Source: Pandoraea terrigena (lineage in GTDB: Bacteria > Pseudomonadota > Gammaproteobacteria > Burkholderiales > Burkholderiaceae). From it: DNA of 64,000 nt. The stretch spans positions 124,001 through 188,000 of the forward strand of contig NZ_CABPRU010000006.1 in NCBI RefSeq assembly GCF_902459705.1, written 5' to 3'. Made by a program: the position numbers and the translations under genes. Positions 33,478 through 42,443 of this stretch are shown piece after piece (position 1 is the first letter of the stretch; every line of letters starts with the position of its first letter). The notes under the pieces are model-generated. The model made no database searches. It saw only the letters and a program-made list of their open reading frames with translations, and had not been told where the DNA came from.

Positions 33478-34275
33478 ATGACCCTCTCCGACACCGCTCC
33501 GATTCTGATCGTCGAAGACGAGCCCAAGCTCGCCGCGTTGCTCGCGGAATACCTGCGGGTGGCGGGCATGCCCTGCCGCATTCTCTCGGACGGCCGCGAC
33601 GTGCTCCCGGCCGTGCGCGCGATGCAGCCACGCCTGGTGCTGCTCGACCTCATGCTCCCGGGCATGGACGGTCTCGAAGTCTGCCGCGCGGTGCGCGAGA
33701 TCTCCGACGTGCCGGTCGTCATGCTGACGGCCCGCGCGGCGGAGACCGACCGCCTGCTGGGCCTCGAACTCGGTGCCGACGACTACATCTGCAAGCCCTT
33801 CAGCCCGCGCGAGGTCGTGGCGCGCGTCAAGGCGATCCTGCGCCGGGTTCGCGGCGCCGGTATCGCCCCGTCCCCCCAGGGATCCGCCGCCGGTGCCAAC
33901 GTCGCACCCGCGCGCGCGCTCGTCATTGACGCGGTGCGTCATCACGCGCGACTCGATGGGCACGAACTGCCGCTCACGCCGGTGGAATTGCGGTTGCTGG
34001 CCACACTCGCCAGCCATCCCGACAAAACCTTCCCGCGTGCCCACCTGCTCGATCGCATGTACGACGATCACCGCGTGGTCGCTGACCGCACGGTCGACAG
34101 CCATATCAAGAACCTCCGTCGCAAGTTGCAGGCGATCCGGCCCGACGAAGAAATCGTGCGCTCGATCTATGGCGTCGGCTATCGGCTGGAGTTGCGCACG
34201 GACCGCCCCGGCATGGGCGCCGCGCGGCATGGTGTCGCGGCTATCGACAATCCGGCCGGAGCAATGCCAGAATAG
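33478..34275 (+). CDS. OmpR-family response regulator, BaeR-like
   Basis: The 265-residue regulator has a receiver domain with acidic pocket IVEDEPK, phosphoacceptor Asp in LVLLDLMLPGMDG, Thr/Ala switch in VVMLTARAAE and Lys in DDYICKPFSPRE. A winged-helix DNA-binding domain follows with LTPVELRLLATLASHP and TVDSHIKNLRRKLQ. An in-frame ATG at 33388 would add a Pro/Ser-rich leader of 30 residues; neither start has a good ribosome site. The next gene follows at 34318. A Ser/Gly-rich linker joins the domains. It should be phosphorylated by the adjacent kinase. Confidence 0.88.
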   Translation: MTLSDTAPILIVEDEPKLAALLAEYLRVAGMPCRILSDGRDVLPAVRAMQPRLVLLDLMLPGMDGLEVCRAVREISDVPVVMLTARAAETDRLLGLELGADDYICKPFSPREVVARVKAILRRVRGAGIAPSPQGSAAGANVAPARALVIDAVRHHARLDGHELPLTPVELRLLATLASHPDKTFPRAHLLDRMYDDHRVVADRTVDSHIKNLRRKLQAIRPDEEIVRSIYGVGYRLELRTDRPGMGAARHGVAAIDNPAGAMPE

Positions 34276-34317
34276 GCGCACCCGCGCCGCAGCGCGGTTC
34301 CCTTGAGGAGATTGACG

Positions 34318-34812
34318 ATGCCACGCCGCGCCGCCACGCTTTCCCCGATGCCCACTGCCTTCGCTGCCCTCGCTTCCTCCGCCTCCTCCGCCTCCTCCAC
34401 GCCCAAGGGCGCCGTATCGCAGATGATTCGCACTGCAAAGCTTGTACGCGCTCACCCCCCGATCAAACGCCTTCTGCAAGCCGTCACCGCCATCGCGCTG
34501 CTCGGCGCCAGCGGCTTCTCGTGGGCGCAAACGCCCGTGTGCTTCGATAGCGTCGGGCGTCCCCTCCCGCCCGAGCAGTGCTCGCCAGCCGCACGCGAGC
34601 AGGCCGCATCGCAAGCCGCCGCCGCCACGAGATCACCGTCCCTGCGCGACGAGTGCCGCGCGCTCGCCGACAAGATCGCCAACACCCCGGACAAGCCGGT
34701 CTACCAGCGTGGGCGTCGAGTCGAGTCACCGGCCGGCGATCGCGTCGACATTCCTACACGTACCCGCCCGCGCAAAGCCCTCATAGAGGAATACATGCGC
34801 AAGTGCACGTAG
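34318..34812 (+). CDS. Hypothetical exported protein
   Basis: The start at 34318 is backed by GAGGAG seven bases upstream. The 164-residue product has a long Ser/Ala-rich leader and then a signal-type helix (RLLQAVTAIALLGASGFSWAQ, residues ~47-67). A small mature domain follows with CFDSVGRPLPPEQC and two more Cys (LRDECRALADKI and a C-terminal KCT). An internal ATG at about residue 33 would give a conventional signal peptide. The leader is encoded partly by three 9-base tandem repeats (GCCTCCTCC, 34372-34398). It follows the BaeR-like gene by 42 bases and may be its target. No family recognised. Confidence 0.6.
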   Translation: MPRRAATLSPMPTAFAALASSASSASSTPKGAVSQMIRTAKLVRAHPPIKRLLQAVTAIALLGASGFSWAQTPVCFDSVGRPLPPEQCSPAAREQAASQAAAATRSPSLRDECRALADKIANTPDKPVYQRGRRVESPAGDRVDIPTRTRPRKALIEEYMRKCT

Positions 34813-34874
34813 GCGGACACCTACGGGTTAGCGAAAGATAGTTACAAATTGACGGAACTTGTCACCCTAATTCG

Positions 34875-34904
34875 TTGACAATACCGACGGAGGCCGCATA
34901 ATCG
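34875..34904 (+). promoter_or_regulatory. Possible promoter of the SYLF lipoprotein gene
   Basis: A consensus TTGACA (34875-34880) is followed after 18 bases by TAATCG (34899-34904). The leader to the ATG would be about 190 bases. Confidence 0.45.
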
Positions 34905-35103
34905 TCGTCACGCCGACGCGTTGCCTGCCGCCATGGCACACCGCCATATTCGTCGGAGGCCATACTATCGACCTCATCGCCCGCGTCATGGCCGACGTGA
35001 CGCGCTCTGCACGACGCGCACCATTGGCCCGACGTTTTATCCGTCTTATCCGTACCCATGCCGCCATGCGCAACACGCGGCACACGTTACCTGGAGGGAG
35101 AAA

Positions 35104-35706
35104 ATGCAAAAACGCGAATTCCTGATGAAAACTTCCGTCGCCGTCGCCGCCGCTGCCCTCGCGCTCACCGGCTGCACGACGACCACGCCGTCGCAGGCCA
35201 GCAAGAGCGACAACTCCCCCGGCGCCAATGCGAACAAGCGACGTGAGATCGATGCCTCCGTGAATGGCGCGCTCGACAAGATGTATGCGTCCGTGCCGGG
35301 CTCGCGCGAACTGGTCAGCAAGTCGCGCGGCATGCTCGTGTTCCCTTCCGTGCTGCAAGCCGGGTTCGTCGTGGGTGGTCAATATGGCGAAGGCGCCCTG
35401 CGCGTGGGCGGTGCCACGAAGGGCTACTACAACACCGTGACGGCGTCGTTCGGTCTGCAGATCGGGGCGCAGTCGAAGGCCATCATCTTCCTGTTCATGA
35501 CGCAGGACGCCCTCGAGAAATTCCAGCGCATGGACGGCTGGACGGCCGGTGCCGATGCCTCGGTTGCCCTGGTCAAGATCGGCGCGAACGGTGCGGTCGA
35601 CCTGAACACCGCGACCTCGCCGGTCGAAGTGATCGTCATGACCAACGCCGGTCTGATGGCCAACCTGAACGTCGAAGGCACGAAGGTGAGCAAGCTCAAT
35701 ATCTGA
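35104..35706 (+). CDS. SYLF-domain (Ysc84-type) lipoprotein
   Basis: The 200-residue protein begins MQKREFLMKTSVAVAAAALALTGC, a lipoprotein signal with lipobox LTGC. The mature part has the SYLF/Ysc84 pattern: SRELVSKSRGMLVFPSVLQAGFVVGGQYGEGALRVGG, YYNTVTASFGLQIGAQSKAIIFLFMTQDALEKF, then SVALVKIGANGAVDL and a final TNAGLMANLNVEGTKVSKL. SYLF domains bind phosphoinositides in eukaryotes; the bacterial periplasmic role is unknown. GGAGGG stands directly upstream of the ATG. It is monocistronic, ending at a strong bidirectional hairpin. Confidence 0.9.
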   Translation: MQKREFLMKTSVAVAAAALALTGCTTTTPSQASKSDNSPGANANKRREIDASVNGALDKMYASVPGSRELVSKSRGMLVFPSVLQAGFVVGGQYGEGALRVGGATKGYYNTVTASFGLQIGAQSKAIIFLFMTQDALEKFQRMDGWTAGADASVALVKIGANGAVDLNTATSPVEVIVMTNAGLMANLNVEGTKVSKLNI

Positions 35707-35770
35707 CGCTGACGGGACGGCGAGGCGCCAGCTTGGGTACCCCGCCGTCTCTGGCGTCGCGTCAAACGAA

Positions 35771-35805
35771 AACGGCGCCATCCGCAAGGGATGGCGCCGT
35801 TGTTT
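35771..35805. terminator. Bidirectional terminator hairpin
   Basis: AACGGCGCCATCC (35771-35783) and GGATGGCGCCGTT (35789-35801) form a perfect 13-bp stem. It is followed by TGTTT on the plus strand and TTCGTTT on the minus strand, between the convergent SYLF and ABC permease genes. Confidence 0.75.
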
Positions 35806-35830
35806 CATGCGCAGGCGATGACGGTCGGCA

Positions 35831-36700
35831 TCATTCGGTGCTGAACGCTGCCGGACGCCACTTCAGCAAACGCTTCTCGAGCGACGTCAGCAGGTAATCC
35901 GCCCCCAGCGCCACGACCGCGAGCACGATCATCGCAGCGAACACACCGCTCGCGTTGAATGCGCCCTGCGCGGTCGAGATCAGCAGCCCGATGCCCTGCT
36001 TCGAGCCGAGGAACTCACCGACCACCGCGCCCACCAGCGCAAAACCGAAGCTCACGTGCAGGCTGGCGAGAATCCACGACAGCGCCGACGGAATCACCAC
36101 CGACATCGTCACCTGACGGCGCGACGCGCCCAGGATCTGGGCATTCGCGATCATGTAACGGTCGGCTTCGCGCACACCCTGGAAGGCATTGGCGAACACG
36201 ACGAAGAACACCATCACCACGGCGAGCGCCACCTTCGAGGCCATGCCCAGGCCCAGCGAAATCACGAAGATCGAGCCCAGCACCACGCGCGGAATCGAGT
36301 TGGCGATCTGGATGTAGAGACTGAAGACATCCGAGAGCAGCTTGTTGCGTCCGAGCACGATGCCGCAGATCACACCGGCCACCCCGCCGATCAGAAAGCC
36401 CAGCACGGTCTCTTCGAGCGTGACGAACACCTGCGTCCAGAGCGGGCCCTGCGACGTGCCTTCCACGCACCAGGTATAGATCTGCGCGACGATCTGGGTC
36501 GGTTGCGAGAAGAAGAACGGATCGATCCACCCCAGGCGAGCCCCCAGCTCCCAACCGCCCAGCCCGATGATCAGAATGGCCACGCGCAGGAAAATCACCA
36601 GCGCGCGACGTTGTTTGATGCGACGCTGCGCGCTGGCTTCTTCGCGCGCGAGATCGGCGTCACTAAATCCTGCCAGCATGGCCTGTTCACTCATGTTCAT
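35831..36700 (-). CDS. ABC transporter permease (NitT/TauT type)
   Basis: The 289-residue inner-membrane permease has about six transmembrane segments and the coupling motif EADRYMIANAQILGASRRQVTMSVVIP, which docks with the ATPase. It resembles SsuC/TauC. The ATG at 36700 (or 36694, MSEQ) follows GGAGGAGGG. It is the last gene of binding protein, ATPase, permease. The system would import a sulfonate, taurine, nitrate or pyrimidine-like solute; the binding protein does not settle which. Confidence 0.9.
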   Translation of the reverse strand: MNMSEQAMLAGFSDADLAREEASAQRRIKQRRALVIFLRVAILIIGLGGWELGARLGWIDPFFFSQPTQIVAQIYTWCVEGTSQGPLWTQVFVTLEETVLGFLIGGVAGVICGIVLGRNKLLSDVFSLYIQIANSIPRVVLGSIFVISLGLGMASKVALAVVMVFFVVFANAFQGVREADRYMIANAQILGASRRQVTMSVVIPSALSWILASLHVSFGFALVGAVVGEFLGSKQGIGLLISTAQGAFNASGVFAAMIVLAVVALGADYLLTSLEKRLLKWRPAAFSTE

Positions 36701-36782
36701 GCCCTCCTCCAGACGGCGTAGGCACGCGCGTCGATGCGCGGCCCGCAAATTCATTGTCGATGCCCCGGCGGGGGCCTCGTCT

Positions 36783-37616
36783 TCAACCGATCTTCACTTC
36801 TTCGCGCAGATCCGCCCAGATCTCGCGCGAAATGTCGATGAAGCGTTGCTCATAGCGAACCTCCGACATCACGCGCGGACGCGGCAGGTCGATCGTGTAC
36901 ACATTCTTCAACGTGGCCGGACGCGCCGTGAGCACGAACACGCGATCCGCCAGCGCAATTGCCTCTTCCAGATCGTGGGTGACGAACACCACCGAGCCGG
37001 AGGTCGACGACCACAGTTGCAGCAGCTCGTCTTGCATGAGCGTGCGCGTTTGCATGTCCAGCGCCGAGAACGGCTCGTCCATCAACAGGATTTCGGGGTT
37101 GTTGATGAACGTCTGCGCCAGCGCCACGCGCTTGCGCATCCCGCCCGAAAGCTGGTGCGGGTAGTGGTCGCCGAACTTGTCCAGGCCCACCCGCTTGATC
37201 CATTGGTCGGCCAACGCGTACGCGGCGTCCTTCGGCTGTCCGCGAAAGAGCGGGCCGGCGGCCACGTTCTCGCGAACGCTGCGCCACGGAAACACCGCGT
37301 CGTTCTGGAAGACAAACCCGATGCGCGGGTCGATGCCGTTCACGGGCTGCCCCATCACGCGCACGCTGCCCGCCGTCGGGCGCAGCAGACCGGTGATCAT
37401 CGATAGTGTGGTCGACTTGCCGCAGCCGGTCGGCCCGACGATGGCGACGAACTCGCCGCGTGCGACCGACATGTTGAAGTTGCGCAAGGCGACGGTGGCG
37501 TGGCCGTCCGCCGAGATGAAGCGGCACGACACGTTCTCGAATTCGATGGCCGGCGTATCGCGCGAGACGGCGCTCGCAGTGCGTGCCGGCGCAGTGGGGG
37601 TGATGGTCTGGGTCAT
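36783..37616 (-). CDS. ABC transporter ATP-binding protein (NitT/TauT type)
   Basis: The 277-residue ATPase has Walker A GPTGCGKST, Q-loop FVFQNDAVFPWRSV, signature LSGGMRKRVALAQ, Walker B EILLMDEPFSALD and the switch His in VFVTHDLEEA. The sequence groups with SsuB/TauB/NrtD. Start 37616 follows GAGGA. A 30-residue Thr/Ala-rich leader precedes the conserved domain. It lies 82 bases before the permease gene. Confidence 0.92.
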   Translation of the reverse strand: MTQTITPTAPARTASAVSRDTPAIEFENVSCRFISADGHATVALRNFNMSVARGEFVAIVGPTGCGKSTTLSMITGLLRPTAGSVRVMGQPVNGIDPRIGFVFQNDAVFPWRSVRENVAAGPLFRGQPKDAAYALADQWIKRVGLDKFGDHYPHQLSGGMRKRVALAQTFINNPEILLMDEPFSALDMQTRTLMQDELLQLWSSTSGSVVFVTHDLEEAIALADRVFVLTARPATLKNVYTIDLPRPRVMSEVRYEQRFIDISREIWADLREEVKIG

Positions 37617-37679
37617 GCCCGGTTCCTCAGTGACGTCGAAGGGCAAACGGTGTCGTTGCGGTTTTTCAGGGGTGAGCCT

Positions 37680-37711
37680 GCCCGCACACCGGACAGTCGT
37701 CGGGTGCGGGC
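37680..37711 (-). other. Stem-loop between binding-protein and ATPase genes
   Basis: GCCCGCAC and GTGCGGGC form a perfect 8-bp stem with a 16-base loop in the 168-base gap of the operon. It could protect the upstream binding-protein message and so raise its level over the membrane subunits, as in many ABC operons. Its role is inferred. Confidence 0.4.
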
Positions 37712-37784
37712 GGCTCGGTGGCGGCGCGCCGTGAAGCGCGCGCGCCGAAACTACAGGGTCATAGGGTGACGCGAGATCGAACGC

Positions 37785-38834
37785 TTACTTCGGCACGTTC
37801 GCGGCGTCGACAAATGCGTTGGTGTAGGTCTTCGAGAGATCGATGTGCTTGCCCTTGACGTTCGGGTTGAACGCGGCGAGCACCTTGAGCACCGTCTCCG
37901 GACCGTCCTTCGGCATGCGGCCGTCCGGCGAGAACATCGGCAGCGAGTTCTGCATCGCCTGCAGGTACAGCGCCTTGTTGTTGGCGTAGTAGTCCTTCGG
38001 CATCTTCTCGGTAATCTCGGCCGCCGAGTGGGTGCGGATGTACTTGAGCGTCTTCACGAACGCGCGGGCCAGCTTGGTCGCCTCTTCCTTGTGCGTGTCG
38101 GCCCACGCGCGCTGCACGTACAGGCTCGACGCCGGGTAAGCGCCGCCCAGCGCGTCGACCGTGCCCTTGAGCGTGCGCATGTCGACGAGCACTGCCGCGT
38201 CGCCCGTGTTGATCAGGCGCGAGGCGGTCGGCTCGGTCGTCATGCCCGCATCGATGCGGTTCTGCTTCATGGCGGCGATGAACGTGTTGTCGGCACCGAC
38301 CGGCAGCACCGAGAACTGCGCCGACGTGATGCCGTGCTTGGCCGCGAGGTACTGCGTGAGGAAGTTGGTCGACGCGCCAAGGCCGGTCACGCCCAAGGTC
38401 TTGCCCTTGATGTCGGCCATGCTCTTGATGGTGTCGCGGCTCTTGGCGTTGACCAGCTCGACTTCGCCGGGCACCTGACCGAAGATCGTGATGGCCTCGA
38501 CTTCCTTGCCCTTGCTTTGCAGGTCGATGGAGTGATCGTAGAAGCCGACCACGGCCTGCACGGCGCCGGCGAGCAGTTCGTTCTCGGCATCGACACCGGC
38601 CGGCTGCGAGAGCAGCTCGACGTTCAGCCCTTCGTCCTTGAAGTACCCGAGCTGCTCGGTGAGCTTGGCCGGCAGGTAGATCAGCTTGGTGATGCCGCCC
38701 ACCATGATCGTGATCTTGCCGCTGTCGGCGGCGAAACTCGGCACGGCGGCCAGCGCCAGCGACGCGCCGAACACGGCGGCCAGAACGGGTTTCACGAAGG
38801 CTTTCGGCGTACGCACGCCACGGCTTGCTCGCAT
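37785..38834 (-). CDS. Periplasmic substrate-binding protein (NitT/TauT type)
   Basis: The 349-residue protein has a Sec signal peptide (cleavage likely after SFAA, residue ~36) and a type II periplasmic fold: KITIMVGGITKLIYLPAKLTEQLGYFKDEGLNVELLSQPAG, ELLAGAVQAVVGFYDHSIDLQ, then GKTLGVTGLGASTNFLTQYLA. It resembles SsuA/ThiY-type proteins. The start follows GGAGACAC. It is the first gene of the operon and divergent, across 272 bases, from a two-component system that may control it. Confidence 0.9.
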   Translation of the reverse strand: MRASRGVRTPKAFVKPVLAAVFGASLALAAVPSFAADSGKITIMVGGITKLIYLPAKLTEQLGYFKDEGLNVELLSQPAGVDAENELLAGAVQAVVGFYDHSIDLQSKGKEVEAITIFGQVPGEVELVNAKSRDTIKSMADIKGKTLGVTGLGASTNFLTQYLAAKHGITSAQFSVLPVGADNTFIAAMKQNRIDAGMTTEPTASRLINTGDAAVLVDMRTLKGTVDALGGAYPASSLYVQRAWADTHKEEATKLARAFVKTLKYIRTHSAAEITEKMPKDYYANNKALYLQAMQNSLPMFSPDGRMPKDGPETVLKVLAAFNPNVKGKHIDLSKTYTNAFVDAANVPK

Positions 38835-39106
38835 TATGGTGTCTCCATCGTTTTTAGGGATAATGGCTCAAGCGTCGCGTTGCGGCGCCGGCCGACCTCT
38901 GTGGTTTGCCACAAGGCCCAGGCAGCGGACTTCCGAATCGTTTCCTTTGCCTTGAGGTGGATTGTAGAAAACCGAAGCTTTCATCGAGCTTTCGTCCCAT
39001 GCAGGTTTTCTCGCGCAAAAGGTGGGTGTTTACCCGCTGTTGGCTTGCGCCGGTTCCGCGGGCACACTCGCCGTCGCTGTCTCCGTCGCCCTACGCCTTT
39101 GCCGTC

Positions 39107-39778
39107 ATGAAACTGCTGCTGATCGAAGACAACGACACCCTTGCCCACTGGCTCGCCCGCATGCTGCGCGACGACAATTTCACCGTCGACGCGGCGCGCG
39201 ACGGCGACGCCGCCGACCGTCTGCTGCAAACCGAGACGTACGACGTGGTGCTGCTCGATCTCATGCTGCCCAAGCTTGGCGGCAAGCATGTGTTGCGACG
39301 GCTGCGCGAGCGGCGCAACAACGTGCCGGTCATCATTCTCACGGCCAGCGGCTCCGTCGACGAAAAGGTCGACTGTCTCGGCGCGGGGGCCGACGACTAT
39401 CTGGTCAAGCCGTTCGAAGTGCGCGAGCTGATCGCCCGCGTCAAGGCGCTCGCGCGCCGTCATGCGCCCGAGCAGAGCGCCGACCTGGTTTGCGCCGACC
39501 TGGCCTATCACACGGGCACGCGACAGTTCACGATCGCGGGCGCGCCGCTCGCGCTGCCGTCGCGCGAACACGCCGTGCTTGAAATCCTCATGCGCAAGCA
39601 GGGCAAGACGGTCGCCAAGAGCGCCCTCGTCGACGGCGTCTTCGGTCTCGACGACGAACCCAGCGCGGATGCCATCGAAATCTATATCCATCGGCTGCGC
39701 AAGAAACTCGAGACGAGCCACGCGGCCATCATGACGCTACGCGGCCTGGGCTATCTGCTGCGCGCAAAAGATGCTTAG
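39107..39778 (+). CDS. OmpR-family response regulator (TctD/QseB-like)
   Basis: The 223-residue regulator has acidic pocket LLIEDND, phosphoacceptor Asp in VVLLDLMLPKLGG, the switch Thr in IILTASGSVDEK and Lys in DDYLVKPFEV. A winged-helix domain follows with LPSREHAVLEILMRKQGK and IEIYIHRLRKKLE. The ATG at 39107 fits the family N-terminus MKLLLIEDN exactly; no strong ribosome site precedes it. Its stop codon overlaps the kinase start by eight bases. It is divergent from the NitT/TauT ABC operon. Confidence 0.92.
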   Translation: MKLLLIEDNDTLAHWLARMLRDDNFTVDAARDGDAADRLLQTETYDVVLLDLMLPKLGGKHVLRRLRERRNNVPVIILTASGSVDEKVDCLGAGADDYLVKPFEVRELIARVKALARRHAPEQSADLVCADLAYHTGTRQFTIAGAPLALPSREHAVLEILMRKQGKTVAKSALVDGVFGLDDEPSADAIEIYIHRLRKKLETSHAAIMTLRGLGYLLRAKDA

Positions 39779-41165
39779 CCTGCGCGTACGGCTGCTGATG
39801 TGGCTGATGCTGCCCCTCTCGCTCTATATCGGCGCGAGTGGATGGCTGGCGTATCGCAGTGCCCGCGACACCGCCGCGCTCGTGCAGGACCGGGCCTTGC
39901 TCACGTCGGCGCAGGTGATTGCCGGAGAACTCACCTGGGTCGATGGCGCGCTGCGCGCGAGCGTGCCGCCCTCCGCGCTCGAACTGTTTGCCTCGCCGGC
40001 GAGGGACCGGGTGTTCTATCAGGTCGTCACCCAGGACGGTCAACTGCTCGCCGGCCCGCCGGATTTCCCGCGGCCGCCGCTCTTTCCCACCACGGCTCCG
40101 GCGTATTCGAGCGTCACCGTCAACGGCGAACCGCTGCGGGCTGTCAGCTATGTCCGCACGATGTACAACGCCGGCACGCCGTATCGGGTCGCGGTCATGG
40201 TGGCCGAGACGATGCACGCCCACGACGAGATGCTCGCGAAGTTGTGGGAACCGTCTCTGCACCGCCAGATCGCCATGGCCGCGCTGGCCGCCTTGCTGGT
40301 GCTCATCGGCCTGACGGTCGAGCTGCATCCGCTGATCCGCCTCAAGGACGAGGTCGCCGGGCGCGCGCCGCAGGAACTGGTGCCGATTCGCGCCGGGCAC
40401 CTGCAAACCGAATTGCGGCCCATCGTCGACGCTATCAACCTGTGCATCCAGCGGCTCTCGGCGCAGGCGCAGCAACAGCGGCGCTTCGTGGCCGACGCCG
40501 CGCACCAGCTACGCACACCGCTCACGCTGCTCGACACCCAGTTGCAGTTCGCCGCGCAGCTCGACGACCGGGCCGCGCTCGCCGACGTGCTCGCCGCCAT
40601 GCAGACGAGCAGCCGCGGGCTGGCCGATCTCACCAACAAGCTGCTGCTGCTCTCGCAAGCGGAGGCGGCCGACACCCCGGCGTTCTCGCGCTCGCGCGTC
40701 GACCTGGTGGCGGTGGCCGCCGGCGTGCTCGAGGAGCTCGTCGCCCTCGCGCAACGGCGCCATATCGATCTGGGACTGGAGACGGTCGAAGCGCACGTGT
40801 GGGTCGAGGGCAATGGCGAGCTGTTTCACGCAATGGTCATGAATCTTGTCGACAATGCGATCCGCTATATCCACGAGGGGGGACGCGTGACGGTCGCCAT
40901 CGGCAGTCCTGACAACATGGCCCGCCTGCGTGTGATCGACGATGGGCCGGGGATCCAGGCCGAGGCGCGGCAGCGCGTGTTCGAGCGCTTCTATCGGAAT
41001 GCGCCGCCGGGCCAGCCCGGCACCGGGCTGGGGCTGGCCATCGTCAAGGAAATCGTGGCGGCCAGCCACGGCACCGTGACGTTGGCGTCAGGCGACGATG
41101 GTCGCGGTCTGGTCGTGACCGTGACACTGCCGCTCGCCTTAGAGACCGAACGCAACGCCTCATAG
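39771..41165 (+). CDS. Sensor histidine kinase (TctE/QseC-like)
   Basis: The 464-residue kinase starts with TM1 (residues ~7-25), then a periplasmic domain of about 130 residues of the two-component sensor N-terminal type (2CSK_N) and TM2 near residue ~170. HisKA follows with the phosphoacceptor His in FVADAAHQLRTPLTLLDTQLQF, then an ATPase domain with N-box MVMNLVDNAIRYI and G-box GTGLGLAIVKEIVAASHG. It overlaps the regulator gene by eight bases. In related systems the signal is a carboxylate; the divergent ABC importer is a plausible target. Confidence 0.92.
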   Translation: MLSLRVRLLMWLMLPLSLYIGASGWLAYRSARDTAALVQDRALLTSAQVIAGELTWVDGALRASVPPSALELFASPARDRVFYQVVTQDGQLLAGPPDFPRPPLFPTTAPAYSSVTVNGEPLRAVSYVRTMYNAGTPYRVAVMVAETMHAHDEMLAKLWEPSLHRQIAMAALAALLVLIGLTVELHPLIRLKDEVAGRAPQELVPIRAGHLQTELRPIVDAINLCIQRLSAQAQQQRRFVADAAHQLRTPLTLLDTQLQFAAQLDDRAALADVLAAMQTSSRGLADLTNKLLLLSQAEAADTPAFSRSRVDLVAVAAGVLEELVALAQRRHIDLGLETVEAHVWVEGNGELFHAMVMNLVDNAIRYIHEGGRVTVAIGSPDNMARLRVIDDGPGIQAEARQRVFERFYRNAPPGQPGTGLGLAIVKEIVAASHGTVTLASGDDGRGLVVTVTLPLALETERNAS

Positions 41166-41537
41166 GGAACGTTGCCGGAGGAACGTCTCCGATAGCGCGC
41201 ATCGCAAGCCCGCGCATCCTCCTGATAGAAATGCACGGCCGTTTGAAGTCGCAAGAAAAATTGAGCCATTACCGTTGGTTAGGTCAAAAAATTCGTTTGA
41301 AACATTTGCACGACGCTTCCGGCTAGGACAAACCCTGATATATTTTGGGGTCTTTGCAGAATTGCCCGTAAGCAGACCGATACTTTTTGATCCAAATCAA
41401 ATAGTTATGCTCCGCCACCCGTCACACGGTTGTCCGTTGCGCGCAATTGTGACGAAATGTAAAGTTTGTTAAATTCGGTGGGGTCTCGCCGCGCAGGTTG
41501 CGGTATGGGACTTTTTTCTCTCAGGAATTTTGCCTCC
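41166..41537 (+). other. AT-rich leader of the NarX/NarL-type pair
   Basis: This 372-base gap is much less GC-rich than its surroundings. It contains the FNR-type box described separately. No open reading frame with a ribosome site was found in it. Confidence 0.45.
41387..41400. promoter_or_regulatory. FNR/ANR-type binding site
   Basis: TTGATCCAAATCAA is a perfect match to the FNR consensus TTGAT-N4-ATCAA. It lies in an AT-rich gap 138 bases before the predicted start of the histidine kinase gene. It suggests that the pair is induced or repressed when oxygen is low. Confidence 0.7.
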
Positions 41538-42443
41538 ATGCCGTATCTCGTCGATCGTGCCGCACAGGTTGCGAGACGTCGCGTGTCACTTGACGACGCG
41601 TCGCAAGCGTGCGCCGTGACACCGGCATCGCATCCGGCTGCCGCGTGCGACACGGCATTGCCGGTCGAGCCCGCCTCGCGCGCTGCACGCGCGGCGGTCA
41701 CACGTCAACCGGCACAGTCGGTGGCTCGCGCGGTCGACGCGGCTCGCGAGTCCGAGCGCACGCGTCTGGCGCGTGAGCTGCACGACGGGCTTGGCGCACA
41801 CCTCACGGCATTGCAGCTGGTGGTGGCTCGCCTGGCTACGCGCGCTCCGGCCGACGCCGCCGAATGGCAGTCCCTCTGCACCCAGATTCAGCAGGCGGCA
41901 AGCGCCGCCCACGACGCGGCGGACGAACTCGTCGGCCGCCAACGCCCGCCCGCGCTCGACGCGGGCCTCGTTGCCTCGTTGCGCGCCTGGTTGCGCCACT
42001 TCGGCGAACAAAGCGGCCTCACGTGCATCTGGCGCTGCGACGACGTGACGCGCGAGCGCGTCACCAGGCTCACGCCCGACGCAGTGCTGGCGCTGTACCG
42101 AATAGCACAGGAAGCGCTGACCAATGTCGCTCGGCACGCGCGCGCCTCCCGCGTGGTGGTGGCGCTCGACGGCAGTCATCGCTCACTCAAACTCACGATT
42201 TCCGACGACGGTTGCGGCTTGGTCCGCGGCGCGCGTCGCAAGCAGGGACATTTTGGATGGGTGGGGATGCGCGAGCGCTGTATGGCGCTTGGCGGCACGA
42301 TACGAATTGGCAGGGCGCAAGGATCGGGGACGCTCGTGTGCGCGCGTCTTCCCTGGCACCAGATTCTGTCGTCCCCGGCCGCCGCGCGCTCGACCGGCCA
42401 CCATGCCCCGGAATCGCTTGCTCTTCACGGACACGCATCATGA
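41538..42443 (+). CDS. Soluble NarX/DegS-type histidine kinase
   Basis: The 301-residue protein has no transmembrane helix. After about 80 variable residues comes a HisKA_3 dimerisation helix with the phosphoacceptor His in TRLARELHDGLGAHLTALQ. A HATPase domain follows with N-box IAQEALTNVARHARAS, G1 ISDDGCGL and G2 FGWVGMRERCMALGG. The ATG at 41538 is the best supported; the frame opens further upstream (TTG at 41466) but without a ribosome site. Its stop overlaps the regulator start (ATGA). The signal must be cytoplasmic and is unknown. Confidence 0.85.
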   Translation: MPYLVDRAAQVARRRVSLDDASQACAVTPASHPAAACDTALPVEPASRAARAAVTRQPAQSVARAVDAARESERTRLARELHDGLGAHLTALQLVVARLATRAPADAAEWQSLCTQIQQAASAAHDAADELVGRQRPPALDAGLVASLRAWLRHFGEQSGLTCIWRCDDVTRERVTRLTPDAVLALYRIAQEALTNVARHARASRVVVALDGSHRSLKLTISDDGCGLVRGARRKQGHFGWVGMRERCMALGGTIRIGRAQGSGTLVCARLPWHQILSSPAAARSTGHHAPESLALHGHAS

